A stretch of DNA of 64,000 nucleotides, taken from positions 27,500-91,499 of the forward strand of contig JBKAGO010000045.1 of assembly GCA_046290435.1 (NCBI GenBank). The letters are read 5' to 3'. Numbering within the stretch: position 1 is the first letter of the stretch; every line of letters begins with the position of its first letter. The position numbers and the translations under genes are program-made. The notes below the pieces were generated by a model, which searched no databases, was not told the DNA's origin, and worked only from the letters and a program-made list of their open reading frames with translations. This stretch comes from CAVQUE01 sp046290435. GTDB taxonomy: Bacteria > Actinomycetota > Acidimicrobiia > Acidimicrobiales > UBA8592. Below, piece by piece: positions 6,983-16,073 of this stretch.

Positions 6983-8515
6983 ATGAATCGACGCCTGTTG
7001 CGCATCCTCGCGGTCCTGTTCAGCTTCGCGCTGATCGCCGCTGCCTGCGGTGGTGACGACACCGCCGAAGACGAAGCTCCGGCCGCCGACGACGCCGGCG
7101 CCGAAGAGACACCCGCCGAAGACGGCGAGGCCGAGGAGGCCCCAGCCGACGACGACAGCGGCACCGAAGAAGAAGGCGCCGGCGAGGAAGAGGGCGCCGG
7201 CGAGGAAGAGGGCGCCGAGGAAGAGGGCGCCGCCGGTGGCGACGACATCGCCCGGCTGACCGAGGCTGCCGCCGAGGTGTTCCCCTGCTTCGAGGGCGAC
7301 GGCGGCACCCCCACCGACTCCGCTCCCGAGAACGGCGTCACCGCCGACGAGGTCCGCCTCGCCTATCTCGACGCCGACCTCACCACGCTCATCGCGCTCA
7401 ACCTCTCGGTCGATCTCGGCCCCAACGGCGAGCGCTACAAGGCGATCATGGACGACTACAACGCCCGGTGTGGCGGGATCAACGGTCGCCAGATCGTCAC
7501 CGACATCTACACCTACGACGCGATCAACGGCCCCGTCATGGACGAGGTCTGCACGCAGGTCACCCAGGAGAACCCGGCACTCATCGCCCAGACCCGGGTG
7601 TTCCCGCTGTCGAAGGATCTCTGCATCACCGAGGTCAACGAGTCCATGTTGATGTACGAGACCGGTCGTCCGCAGGCGTCGATCGATCGGGCCGGGGGCC
7701 GGCTGTTCTCGGTCGACCTGCCCGAGGACAAGCAGGCGTTCCTGCAGACCGGCATGCTGGCCCAGGCAGGGTTGCTCGAGGGTGCGACCATCGGGGTCAT
7801 CCACTCCACCGCCGACGAGCAGACCGACATCGCCAACGACGGCACCGTCGCCGGCCTCGCCGCGCAGGGCCTCGAGCCCGCCACCGTCGTGGCGCTCCAG
7901 CAGGCCGGCGTCACCTGTGAGGGCTACCCGAGCGCCGTGCAGCAGATGGTCGAGGCCGGTGTCGACACCGTGTTCCTCGTCCTGTCGGGCAGCTGCGCAC
8001 CGGGGTTCGTCGGCGAGGCCGCAACCCAGGCCTACTTCCCGCAGTACATCGCGGTCAACCAGTCCGGTCTCGGCGGCGACGTCGGGACCCAGGGCATGAT
8101 CGAACTCGGCGACGCCTTCGACGGCGCCCTGTCGCACATGACGCTCGCCCAGCAGGTCACCGGCTTCCCCGAGGAGTTCAGCCCGGCACCGTGGGATCAG
8201 GCCTGCAACGACTACCTCAACGGGCTGCTCGGCACCGACTTCCAGTTCGGCGATGGCCAGTGGTCTGCAGCGGTCTTCGTCTGTTCCGGTGCGTACGCCA
8301 CGTTGGCCGCCATCGCCGCTGCCGGCTCCGACCTCACCCAGGAGAGCTTCCAGGCTGCCATGGAGACCGTCGACTTCGTGCCGCTGCCCCGCAACCAGGT
8401 CGGCTCCTATGGGCCCGGTCAGCCCTGGGCAGCCCCGCAGCGCATGTTCACCGTCGAGTGGCAGGCCGCGTGCGGGTGCTACAACTACGTCGACGGCCCG
8501 ACTCCGGTCGGCTGA
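6983..8515 (+). CDS. Branched-chain amino-acid-type ABC transporter substrate-binding lipoprotein
   Basis: The 510-residue product has a lipoprotein signal ending LIAAAC (Cys22), a highly acidic low-complexity linker of about 70 residues with tandem GAGEEE blocks, and a type 1 periplasmic-binding-protein domain (VRLAYLDADLTTLIALNLSV onward), as in LivJ/LivK and AmtR-like receptors. Ligands of this family include branched-chain amino acids, amides, urea and aromatic acids; none can be chosen from sequence. ATG at 6983 follows GGAGGGG and starts the signal peptide. It is the binding component of the two fused genes downstream. The C-terminus QAACGCYNYVDGP has two Cys that could pair. Confidence 0.88.
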   Translation: MNRRLLRILAVLFSFALIAAACGGDDTAEDEAPAADDAGAEETPAEDGEAEEAPADDDSGTEEEGAGEEEGAGEEEGAEEEGAAGGDDIARLTEAAAEVFPCFEGDGGTPTDSAPENGVTADEVRLAYLDADLTTLIALNLSVDLGPNGERYKAIMDDYNARCGGINGRQIVTDIYTYDAINGPVMDEVCTQVTQENPALIAQTRVFPLSKDLCITEVNESMLMYETGRPQASIDRAGGRLFSVDLPEDKQAFLQTGMLAQAGLLEGATIGVIHSTADEQTDIANDGTVAGLAAQGLEPATVVALQQAGVTCEGYPSAVQQMVEAGVDTVFLVLSGSCAPGFVGEAATQAYFPQYIAVNQSGLGGDVGTQGMIELGDAFDGALSHMTLAQQVTGFPEEFSPAPWDQACNDYLNGLLGTDFQFGDGQWSAAVFVCSGAYATLAAIAAAGSDLTQESFQAAMETVDFVPLPRNQVGSYGPGQPWAAPQRMFTVEWQAACGCYNYVDGPTPVG

Positions 8516-8561
8516 TCGCAGCCGACGACGCACGCGGTCCTGACCGGACCGAGGGGGGCTC

Positions 8562-10784
8562 TTGAGCGGACTCGACCACGAGCAGACCGTCGGCGGCGAC
8601 GACGCACCCGCGTCGCTCGCCGCGGCGGTCCTCGACGAAGAAGCCCGCCGTCAGGAGGCCCAGGCCGCGTCGACGGTCACGATCCTCCAGGACGACCTCC
8701 TGCCCGGGGTGGGCAGCGAGGCGATGCCGCTGCGCGATGGTGTCCGCGCCGGCGGTACCAAGATGTTGTTCGTGTTGACGGCGCTCGTCACCTTCGACGA
8801 GTTCGACCGCGCCGCGATGACGGTGCTGGCCCCCGACATCCAGCGGACGCTCGGCGTCAGCGACGGGGTCCTCGGAGCGGCAGCTGCAGCGTTCGGCGTT
8901 ATGTTCGTCCTCGGGGCCATCCCGTTGGCGACCCTCGCCGACCGGTTCCCCCGAACGAAGGTCGCCGCGATCGCCACGGCGGTCTGGTCCGTCGTGGTGC
9001 TGCTGACCGGTTTCGTGGTCAACGCGTTCAGCCTGTTCGTGGCCCGCCTCGGCGCAGGGCTCGGCCAATCGAACGTCCTGCCCATCCACGGTCCGCTGTT
9101 GGCCGACACGTATCCGATGGCCGCGCGTGGCCGCATCTTCGCGCTCTATTCGATGGGCAGCCCGATGGGTCAGCTCATCGCACCGGCCATCGTCGGCGCG
9201 ATCGCGGAAGTCGCCGGCGGCGAGGAGGGCTGGCGGTGGGCGTTCTTCCTCATCGCGCTCCCGCCTGCGATCCTGGCGCTCGTCACCTTGACGCTGCCCA
9301 ACCCCAAGCGGGGACGCTGGGAACAGGAGAGCGTGCTCGGTCAACAACTCGACGACGAGGCCAAGCCGCTGCCCACGTCGACGACGATGGCGTTCGCCCG
9401 GCTGCGCAAGATCAAGACCTTCTACTTCATGCTCGTCGGCCTGGGTGTGCTCGGGTTCGCGCTGTTCAGCATCCCGATCTTCGTCAGCCTGCACCTCGAG
9501 GACGAGTTCGGACTCAGCGCCCTCGAGAGGGGCACGTTCTTCTCGCTGGCGTTCCTTCCCGCACTGATCGGCATTCCCTTCGCGGGCGTGCTGAACGACA
9601 AGCTCCTGCGTCGTTCGCCGGCCCGGAGCCTGCTGCTCGTCGCAGTGCTGGTGCTACCGCTGGGTCCGCTCGTGTCGCTCGGCATGTGGATGCCCAACAC
9701 GATCCTGACCTTCGTGTTCGTGGCGCTCGGCATCAGCAGCAGCCGCATCGCCTTCTCGGCATGGGGCCCCGTGGTGGCCGCAGTGTCTCCGTACCGGCTG
9801 CGCTCGCAGGCCTTCGCAATGGTCGGGGTGTACATCTTCCTGCTGGGTGCCTTCTTCGGGGCCGTGCTGACCGGCATCATCTCCGACGCCGCCGGCGAGC
9901 CCACGGCGCTCACCATCGTGACCATCCCGTCGAGCATCATCGGCGCCGGTCTCATCGCCTACGGCGCCCGCCACATCAACCACGACATCTCCCTCGTGGT
10001 CGAAGAGCTCAAGGAGGAGCAGGAGGAGCTGCAGCGGGTCTCGGACCCCGACGTCGAGATCCCCCTGCTGCAGGTCCGCAACCTCGACTTCTCCTACGGC
10101 AAGGTCCAGGTGCTGTTCGACGTCGGCTTCGAGGTCCAGCGCGGCGAGGTGCTCGCGCTGTTGGGCACCAATGGCGCCGGCAAGTCCACGGTCCTGCGGG
10201 TCGTCAGCGGCCTCGGCGTGCCCGACCGCGGTGTCGTGCGTCTCGAAGGTCGCAACATCACCTTCTGTGAGGCCGAGCTGCGGGTGGGTCTGGGCATCGT
10301 GCAGGTCTCGGGCGGCAAGGCCGTCTTCGGCGACCTCAGCGTGCGCGAGAACCTCCGTGTCGGGGCATTCCTCGAACGCCACGACCGCGACGACGTCGAG
10401 GCCCGCATCGAGCGGGTCCTCGACATCTTCCCTGCGCTGCGCGAGATGCAGAACCAGGCGGCCGGGTCGATGTCGGGTGGCCAGCAACAACAGCTCGCCG
10501 TGGCCAAGGCGCTGCTGCTCGACCCCGAGGTGCTCGTCATCGACGAGCTCTCCCTCGGCCTCGCGCCGTTGGTGGTCCAGGAGCTGCTCGAGGTCGTCGA
10601 GCGCCTCAAGGCTGCCGGGGTCACGATGATCATCGTCGAACAGTCGCTCAACGTCGCGCTGGCCCTGGCCGACCGGGCCATCTTCATGGAGAAGGGTCAG
10701 GTCAAGTTCGACGGCCCCGCCCGCGAGCTCATGGAGCGCGACGACCTCGTCCGCGCCGTGTTCCTCGGAGCCGAGGGTGGCTGA
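8562..10784 (+). CDS. MFS permease fused to LivF-type ABC ATPase
   Basis: The 740-residue protein joins two domains usually found in separate proteins. Residues about 65-485 form a 12-segment major-facilitator permease (FDEFDRAAMTVLAPDIQ; the loop LADRFPRTKVAAI is the MFS motif A). After a charged coil (VVEELKEEQEELQRV) residues about 505-735 form a LivF-like ATPase: Walker A GTNGAGKST (535-543), signature SMSGGQQQQ (about 636), Walker B EVLVIDELSLGLAP and IIVEQSLNVALALADRA. TTG start at 8562 follows GAGGGGG. It ends 8 nt inside the next gene, implying coupled translation. I infer that it supplies one ATPase of the ABC importer; the role of the MFS part is unknown. Confidence 0.88.
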   Translation: MSGLDHEQTVGGDDAPASLAAAVLDEEARRQEAQAASTVTILQDDLLPGVGSEAMPLRDGVRAGGTKMLFVLTALVTFDEFDRAAMTVLAPDIQRTLGVSDGVLGAAAAAFGVMFVLGAIPLATLADRFPRTKVAAIATAVWSVVVLLTGFVVNAFSLFVARLGAGLGQSNVLPIHGPLLADTYPMAARGRIFALYSMGSPMGQLIAPAIVGAIAEVAGGEEGWRWAFFLIALPPAILALVTLTLPNPKRGRWEQESVLGQQLDDEAKPLPTSTTMAFARLRKIKTFYFMLVGLGVLGFALFSIPIFVSLHLEDEFGLSALERGTFFSLAFLPALIGIPFAGVLNDKLLRRSPARSLLLVAVLVLPLGPLVSLGMWMPNTILTFVFVALGISSSRIAFSAWGPVVAAVSPYRLRSQAFAMVGVYIFLLGAFFGAVLTGIISDAAGEPTALTIVTIPSSIIGAGLIAYGARHINHDISLVVEELKEEQEELQRVSDPDVEIPLLQVRNLDFSYGKVQVLFDVGFEVQRGEVLALLGTNGAGKSTVLRVVSGLGVPDRGVVRLEGRNITFCEAELRVGLGIVQVSGGKAVFGDLSVRENLRVGAFLERHDRDDVEARIERVLDIFPALREMQNQAAGSMSGGQQQQLAVAKALLLDPEVLVIDELSLGLAPLVVQELLEVVERLKAAGVTMIIVEQSLNVALALADRAIFMEKGQVKFDGPARELMERDDLVRAVFLGAEGG

Positions 10785-13773
10785 CACCGCCGCGCCCTCC
10801 AAACGGTCGGTGGCAGCCACTCGGGCCGGGTTGATCCCCGGCGTCGGGTTGATCGTGCTGATCCTGTGGCTCTCGACGATCGACTTCACCGTCACTCGCG
10901 GCACCGTTTTCACCGGCCTGATGACCGGAGCGATGACGGGACTGCTGGCCGTCGGCATCGTGCTGGTCTACCGATCGACCAAGGTCATCAACTTCGCCTA
11001 CGGCGAGGTGGGCATCTTCGGGGCGACGCTGTTGTCGATCCTGGTCCTCAACTACGGATGGAACTACTGGCTCTCGCTCGTCGTGGCGCTCGTGGCCGGG
11101 GCGGCGTTCTCGATCGCCATCGAGATGACGGTGGTCCGGCGGCTCTTCGAGGCGCCGAGGGTCATCCTGTTCGCAGCCACCCTGGGCGTGTCGCAGCTCG
11201 TGTTGGTTGCGACGCTCGAGCTGCCCGACACCCAGGCCGGCACCTACCCGTCGCCGTTCTTCGTCCTGCCGTCGCGCAGCAACCCCGAGGCCACCTACTC
11301 GCTGTTCGGTTTCGACATCCCCTTCGAGATCTTCGGCGTGCAGATTCTCGGCCGCGACGTCATGGTTCTGTTGTTCGTTCCCCTGGTCGTCGTGTTGTTG
11401 ACGCTGTTCATGGGGCGGACCCTCTACGGGCTGTGCGTCCGGGCCTCGGCCTCCAACGCCGACGCCGCCCGCCTGGCCGGGGTGAGCCCCCGCAAGATGT
11501 CGACGGTGGTGTGGGCCATCGCCGGTGCGCTCGCCGTGCTGACCGCCGTGATCCTCATCCCGGTGCTCGGCATCCCGCCGGGCCCCCAGGCCCGCATCCT
11601 CGGCCCGACGATCCTGTTGCGCGCCCTCGCCGGCGCGTTGGCCGGACGCATGGAGTCGATGCCCAAGGCCATGGCCGCCGGCATGATCCTCGGCGTCGTC
11701 GAGGAGCTCATCCGCTTCAACACCAACGCCGACCGTCTGCTGTTGAACGACCCCGGCTTCGCGTTCATGGTGCTGTTCCTCGTGGTCCTCGGTCTGGTGC
11801 TGTGGCACTCGCGGGTAGGTTTCGGCGACCGGGACAAGGCGTTCTCGTTCTCGCCCCGCACCCGGCCCGCTCCCCTCGCGCTGCGGGACCGCATCTGGGT
11901 GCAACGCCTCCCGCAGATCGTCGGCATGGTTGCGTTGGTGATCGCAATCCTGTTGCCGTTCGTCTACAGCCGGCCCTCGAAGCTGATCATCCTGTCCACG
12001 GCGCTGCTGTGGGCGGTCATCGCCCTGTCGGTCACGGTCATGACCGGCTGGGGCGGCCAGCTGTCGCTCGGCCAGTACGCGCTGGTCGGCGTGGGCGGCA
12101 TGACCACGGCGTCGCTCACCACCCGTGGCATTCCGTGGGGCGGGGGGCGGTGGTTCGCCGACGGGCTCCCCTTCGGCGTGGCACTGGTGTTGGCCACCGT
12201 CGTGACCATCGTGGTGGCCATGATCATCGGCGCGCCCGCGTTGCGGGTGCGCGGCCTGTTCCTCGCCGTGACGACGTTCGCCTTCGCGGTCGCGTGCGAG
12301 TTCTGGCTGCTCGGTCAGCCCATCTTCATCGAGCGGGGTGCGACGTCGGTGTTCGTGCCCCGGGCCTCGCTCGGCCCGATCGACCTGTCGTCGGAGCGGA
12401 CCTACTACTACGTCTGCCTGGCCGTGCTCGTGCTGGCGGCGACCACCGTCGCCCGCCTGCGGCGCGGCGGCATCGGCCGGACCCTCATCGCCGTGCGTGA
12501 CAACGAGCCGTCGGCGCAGGCGTTCACCGTGTCGCCCACCAGGGCGAAGTTCATCGCCTTCGCACTCGGCGGCGCCCTCACCGGTGTGGCGGGCGGCCTG
12601 CTCATCGGCCTGCAACAGAACGCCGCGCCGGCGGAGTTCACGGTCACCCAGTCGCTCAACGTCATCGCCGTGGCTATCGTCGGCGGCGTCGGCACCGTGG
12701 CCGGGCCCATCATCGGCGCCATGTGGACCCAGGGCCTGCCGGCCGTCGTGAGCTTCACCGACGAGGTCAACCTGCTGCGCAGCGGCATCGGCCTGCTCAT
12801 CATGTTGATGTACTTCCCGGGCGGTCTCGTGCAGATCGGCTACGCCATCCGCGACGGCATCTTCGACGTGCTGGCCAAACGTGCCGGACCGGTCGACACG
12901 TCGCGCGACGCCGCCGCGCCCATCCCGGCGCGCCCCAAGGCCGAACGCCCCGACGAGGTCATCGCCGCCGACACCCTGGCGCTGCAGACCGACGAGGTCA
13001 CCGTCCGCTTCGGGGGCAAGGTGGCCGTCGACCGGGTGTCCATCACTGCGGCCCAGGGCGAGGTCGTGGGCCTCATCGGCGGCAACGGCGCCGGCAAATC
13101 TACGCTCATGAACGCGATCGGCGGCTTCGTGCCCTCCGACGGCACCGTGCACATCCTCGGCACCGATGTCAGCTCGTTGTCGCCGCACCGCCGGGCCCGG
13201 GTGGGGCTGGGGCGGACATTCCAGGCCGCCGACCTGTTCGGCGACCTCACGGTGCTCGAGACGGTGCAGGTCGCCCTCGAAGCCCGCGATCGCGCCGACC
13301 TCGCGCCTGCGCTGTTGGGCCTGCCGAGCGAGCGCCGCAGCGAGAGCCGCAAGAAGTCCGATGCGTCGGACCTCGTGTCGTTCCTGGGCCTGGGGCGCTA
13401 CGCCAACTCCTTCATCAACGAGCTGTCGACCGGCACCCGCCGCATCTGCGAGCTGGCGTGCCTGCTGGCCGTCGACGCCCGGGTGCTGTGCCTCGACGAG
13501 CCCACCGCCGGCGTGGCCCAGCGCGAGACCGAGGCGTTCGGCCCGCTGATCAAGCGCATCCAGGCCGAGCTCGGCGCCACGCTCATCGTGATCGAGCACG
13601 ACATGCCGCTGATCATGAGCATCAGCGACCGCGTGTACTGCCTCGAGGCCGGCCAGCTGATCGCAGAGGGCGACCCGTCCTCGGTCCGCAACGACCCGCT
13701 GGTCATCGCCTCGTACCTGGGCACCGACGCCCGAGCAATCGAACGCAGCGGATCAACCACCCCGATCTCGTAA
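10777..13773 (+). CDS. LivH-LivM-LivG fusion: branched-chain-type ABC permeases and ATPase in one chain
   Basis: The 998-residue protein contains three modules in order: a LivH-like permease (about 35-345, LLAVGIVLVYRSTKVINFAYGE), a LivM-like permease (about 385-700, VMTGWGGQLSLGQYALVGVG; RDNEPSAQAFTVSPTRAK) and a LivG-like ATPase (about 735-975, Walker A GGNGAGKST near 768-776, Walker B ARVLCLDEPTAG, H-loop IVIEHDMPL). The ATPase signature reads LSTGTRRICELA rather than LSGGQ. With the LivF domain upstream this makes a complete importer. GTG at 10777 overlaps the previous gene by 8 nt. Such permease/ATPase fusions are known in Actinobacteria. The stop codon lies inside a palindromic hairpin. 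Confidence 0.92.
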   Translation: MADTAAPSKRSVAATRAGLIPGVGLIVLILWLSTIDFTVTRGTVFTGLMTGAMTGLLAVGIVLVYRSTKVINFAYGEVGIFGATLLSILVLNYGWNYWLSLVVALVAGAAFSIAIEMTVVRRLFEAPRVILFAATLGVSQLVLVATLELPDTQAGTYPSPFFVLPSRSNPEATYSLFGFDIPFEIFGVQILGRDVMVLLFVPLVVVLLTLFMGRTLYGLCVRASASNADAARLAGVSPRKMSTVVWAIAGALAVLTAVILIPVLGIPPGPQARILGPTILLRALAGALAGRMESMPKAMAAGMILGVVEELIRFNTNADRLLLNDPGFAFMVLFLVVLGLVLWHSRVGFGDRDKAFSFSPRTRPAPLALRDRIWVQRLPQIVGMVALVIAILLPFVYSRPSKLIILSTALLWAVIALSVTVMTGWGGQLSLGQYALVGVGGMTTASLTTRGIPWGGGRWFADGLPFGVALVLATVVTIVVAMIIGAPALRVRGLFLAVTTFAFAVACEFWLLGQPIFIERGATSVFVPRASLGPIDLSSERTYYYVCLAVLVLAATTVARLRRGGIGRTLIAVRDNEPSAQAFTVSPTRAKFIAFALGGALTGVAGGLLIGLQQNAAPAEFTVTQSLNVIAVAIVGGVGTVAGPIIGAMWTQGLPAVVSFTDEVNLLRSGIGLLIMLMYFPGGLVQIGYAIRDGIFDVLAKRAGPVDTSRDAAAPIPARPKAERPDEVIAADTLALQTDEVTVRFGGKVAVDRVSITAAQGEVVGLIGGNGAGKSTLMNAIGGFVPSDGTVHILGTDVSSLSPHRRARVGLGRTFQAADLFGDLTVLETVQVALEARDRADLAPALLGLPSERRSESRKKSDASDLVSFLGLGRYANSFINELSTGTRRICELACLLAVDARVLCLDEPTAGVAQRETEAFGPLIKRIQAELGATLIVIEHDMPLIMSISDRVYCLEAGQLIAEGDPSSVRNDPLVIASYLGTDARAIERSGSTTPIS

Positions 13774-13816
13774 TGCTCAGCCACCGTGACGGTGGAAGAA
13801 CATGACGAGATCCGGG
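13761..13816. repeat. Nested inverted repeat (GATCTCGT family), copy 1
   Basis: Outer arms GATCTCGT (13764-13771) and ACGAGATC (13805-13812) enclose an inner hairpin CCACCGTGACGGTGG (13781-13795). The same architecture recurs at 54678-54734. It covers the stop codon of the LivHMG gene and precedes the SDR start, so it may attenuate or terminate transcription between them. No T-run follows. Confidence 0.8.
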
Positions 13817-13833
13817 CAATCAGGGGGAAAGCC

Positions 13834-14616
13834 ATGATCGTCGAGGGAAAGACCATTGCCGTGTCCGGGGTCGGCCCCGGCCTGGGCAGCGAGATCGTCG
13901 CCGCGGCGTTGCGCGACGGCGCCAACGTGGTGCTCGGCGCCCGCAACGCCGACCGGCTCGACGAGGTCGCGGCTGCGCTCGACCCCGGGGGCTCCCACAC
14001 CCTCGCCCAGCGCCTCGACATCTGCGACGCCGACACCTGCGCCGAATGGTTCGACGCCGCCGCCGAGCGCTTCGGCTCGATCGACGCCGTCGTCAACGTC
14101 GCAGCCATCGACTACCTCCCCGGCGGGCTGCTCGACAGCGACCTCGACTCCTGGCGTGCCGCCACCGAGACCAACATCATCGGCACCATCCAGCTCTTGC
14201 GGGCGGGTGTGCCCCACCTGCGCGACGCCGGCGGCGGGGCCATCGTCCTGGTCGGCTCGCAGAGCTACACGCTGCCGCCCGACATGCCCATGGCGCCCTA
14301 CGCCTCGTCCAAGGCGGCGCTCGAGTCGCTGCAGCGGGCCATGGTCGGCGAGCTCGGCCCCGACCGCATCCGCGTCAACACCGTGCACCCCACCTGGATG
14401 TGGGGGCCGCCCGTGCAGATGTACGTCGACTTCACCTCAGCGGCCCGTAAGGTCGACCGCGAGGTCGTGATCGAGGAGCTGCGGTCGAAGTTCCCGCTGG
14501 GCGAGATCCCCGCCGACGACGACGTCGCCGAGGCCGTGCTGTTCCTGTGCTCGGACCGGGCCCGGATGATCACCGGTCAGAACCTGTTCGTGAACGCCGG
14601 CGAGCACATGCCGTGA
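13834..14616 (+). CDS. SDR family oxidoreductase
   Basis: The 260-residue protein is an SDR with a Rossmann motif GVGPGLGSEI, catalytic Ser in LVGSQSYTLPP, and YASSKAALE with Tyr and Lys. The family oxidises or reduces alcohol/ketone groups with NAD(P)H. The motif GVGPGLG replaces the usual TGxxxGxG, as in a subset of actinobacterial SDRs linked to lipid or sterol breakdown. ATG at 13834 is chosen over an upstream ATG at 13786 because it has CAGGGGG before it and because the earlier start would place the conserved hairpin inside the gene. Confidence 0.87.
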   Translation: MIVEGKTIAVSGVGPGLGSEIVAAALRDGANVVLGARNADRLDEVAAALDPGGSHTLAQRLDICDADTCAEWFDAAAERFGSIDAVVNVAAIDYLPGGLLDSDLDSWRAATETNIIGTIQLLRAGVPHLRDAGGGAIVLVGSQSYTLPPDMPMAPYASSKAALESLQRAMVGELGPDRIRVNTVHPTWMWGPPVQMYVDFTSAARKVDREVVIEELRSKFPLGEIPADDDVAEAVLFLCSDRARMITGQNLFVNAGEHMP

Positions 14617-14686
14617 GCCGGCAGCCTGCCACGCTCCGCTCACCCGGCAGTGCCGGCCGACGTAGCGAGTGCCGGGGAGCCACTCG

Positions 14687-15952
14687 ATGAGCGGGCAGGC
14701 CGCCGATGCCGTGCGGATCGACGACCTGGTCGACCCGGTGTTCCCGCCCGGCGTCGCCGATGCGCTCGCCGGCGCCGCCGCCGCCCTGGAGGCCATCGAC
14801 TGGACGCCCCAAGCAGTGCTCGACGCCGCCATCGCCGAGGCCGGCGGACTCGACGACTTCGGCGACGACTTCGACGAGCCCGTGATCAGCGGCGGGCTCG
14901 CCATGCAGGTGCGCGTCGCCGCCGAGAGCACCCGGCTGAGCGACGCCGGCAAGGTGAGCGCCTGGCGGTCTCTGGTCGAAGCCGCTCGCAACCGGCTGCT
15001 CGTCGTCGACCAGCTGCGCCGCCACCCCGAGATCGCCGACATCGACATCCGACGGCCGATCGTCATCGCCGGCCAGGCCCGCACCGGCACCACGCATCTG
15101 CACAACCTGATCTCTTCGGATCCGGCGCTGCGGTCGCTGCCGTACTGGGAGAGCCTCGAGCCGGTGCCGCCGCTGGACGAGCAGGGCCGCAGCTTCGACG
15201 TCGACCCTCGGTGGGAGCGCTGTGCGCAGAAGACCGGCGGCCTCGACTACGCGCTGCCGTTGTTCAAGCGCATGCACGACATGTACCCCGACCACGTGCA
15301 CGAGGAGATCCAGCTGATGGCCTCGGCGTTCGGCGGGATGCTCTTCGAGAGCGGCCGGGCCGAGCCGTTGTGGCGCGACTGGTACCTGGCGAGCGACCAG
15401 ACGCCGGTGTACCGCTGGACCAGGACCGTCTTGCAGGTGCTCACGCATCTCGGCGGCGGCGACCGGTGGGTGCTCAAGAGCCCCCAGCACGTCGAACAGA
15501 TCGGGCCGCTGATGGCCGCGTTCCCCGACGCGGTGGTGGTGTTCACCCACCGCGACCCGGTCGAGGTCACGGCCTCGGTGTCGACGATGATCGCCTACAC
15601 CGCCCGCATGTCCCACCAAGCCGAGGCGTTGGCCGACGTCGGGCGCTACTGGGTCGACCGCATCGAGCGCATGTTCCGCGCCGGTGTCGACCAACGCGAT
15701 CTGGTGCCGGCGGAGCAGTCGATGGACGTCCGCTTCGACGACTTCATGGCCGACGACATCGCCATGGTCCGCCGCATCTACGACTTCGCCGACCAGCCCT
15801 TCGACGACGCCGTCGAAGCCCACATGGCCGCCTTCATGGCCGACCATCCCCGCGGCAAACACGGCCGTATCACCTACGACCTGTCGATGTTCGGCATCGA
15901 CCCCGCTGAGCGCGCCGCTGCGCTGGCCTTCTACCGCGAACGGTTCTTGTAG
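14687..15952 (+). CDS. Sulfotransferase family protein
   Basis: The 421-residue protein carries a PAPS 5'-phosphosulfate loop GQARTGTTHLHNL (about 129) and a 3'-phosphate motif FTHRDPVEVTASVSTM, the two hallmarks of sulfotransferases. This long form with an N-terminal helical domain is common in mycobacteria and relatives, where acceptors are lipids or sterols, mostly unproven. GGGGAG (14674-14679) is well placed for the ATG at 14687. It follows the SDR by 70 nt and converges on the next operon across a large inverted repeat. Confidence 0.85.
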   Translation: MSGQAADAVRIDDLVDPVFPPGVADALAGAAAALEAIDWTPQAVLDAAIAEAGGLDDFGDDFDEPVISGGLAMQVRVAAESTRLSDAGKVSAWRSLVEAARNRLLVVDQLRRHPEIADIDIRRPIVIAGQARTGTTHLHNLISSDPALRSLPYWESLEPVPPLDEQGRSFDVDPRWERCAQKTGGLDYALPLFKRMHDMYPDHVHEEIQLMASAFGGMLFESGRAEPLWRDWYLASDQTPVYRWTRTVLQVLTHLGGGDRWVLKSPQHVEQIGPLMAAFPDAVVVFTHRDPVEVTASVSTMIAYTARMSHQAEALADVGRYWVDRIERMFRAGVDQRDLVPAEQSMDVRFDDFMADDIAMVRRIYDFADQPFDDAVEAHMAAFMADHPRGKHGRITYDLSMFGIDPAERAAALAFYRERFL

Positions 15953-15956
15953 GGCT

Positions 15957-16043
15957 GGGGTCAAGTCGTACTTTCAACCAACTCCAGGGCACGCGGCCCT
16001 GGGCCCTCCTGTGATGAGTTGGTTGAAAGTACGACTTGACCCC
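15957..16043. repeat. 28-bp perfect inverted repeat with inner hairpin
   Basis: The left arm (15957-15984, starting GGGGTCAAGTCGTAC) and right arm (16016-16043) are perfectly complementary over 28 bp. The 31-nt spacer contains its own hairpin CAGGGC/GCCCTG. It lies between convergent genes, so it can act as a bidirectional terminator, but the stem is much longer than usual and the same left arm is found again at 35057-35084. Confidence 0.9.
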
Positions 16044-16073
16044 GGTGGTAGGGCCCAGTGGTGCCCAAGCCGT

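Noticed and set aside
10729..13599. 956-codon open frame antisense to the LivHMG gene
   Set aside because: Its protein is an Arg/His/Asp/Gly-rich composition without domains, as expected from the opposite strand of a high-GC gene. The LivHMG frame has clear motifs throughout.
13786..14616. SDR start at the ATG at 13786
   Set aside because: This would put a conserved intergenic hairpin inside the gene; the ATG at 13834 has a proper ribosome site.
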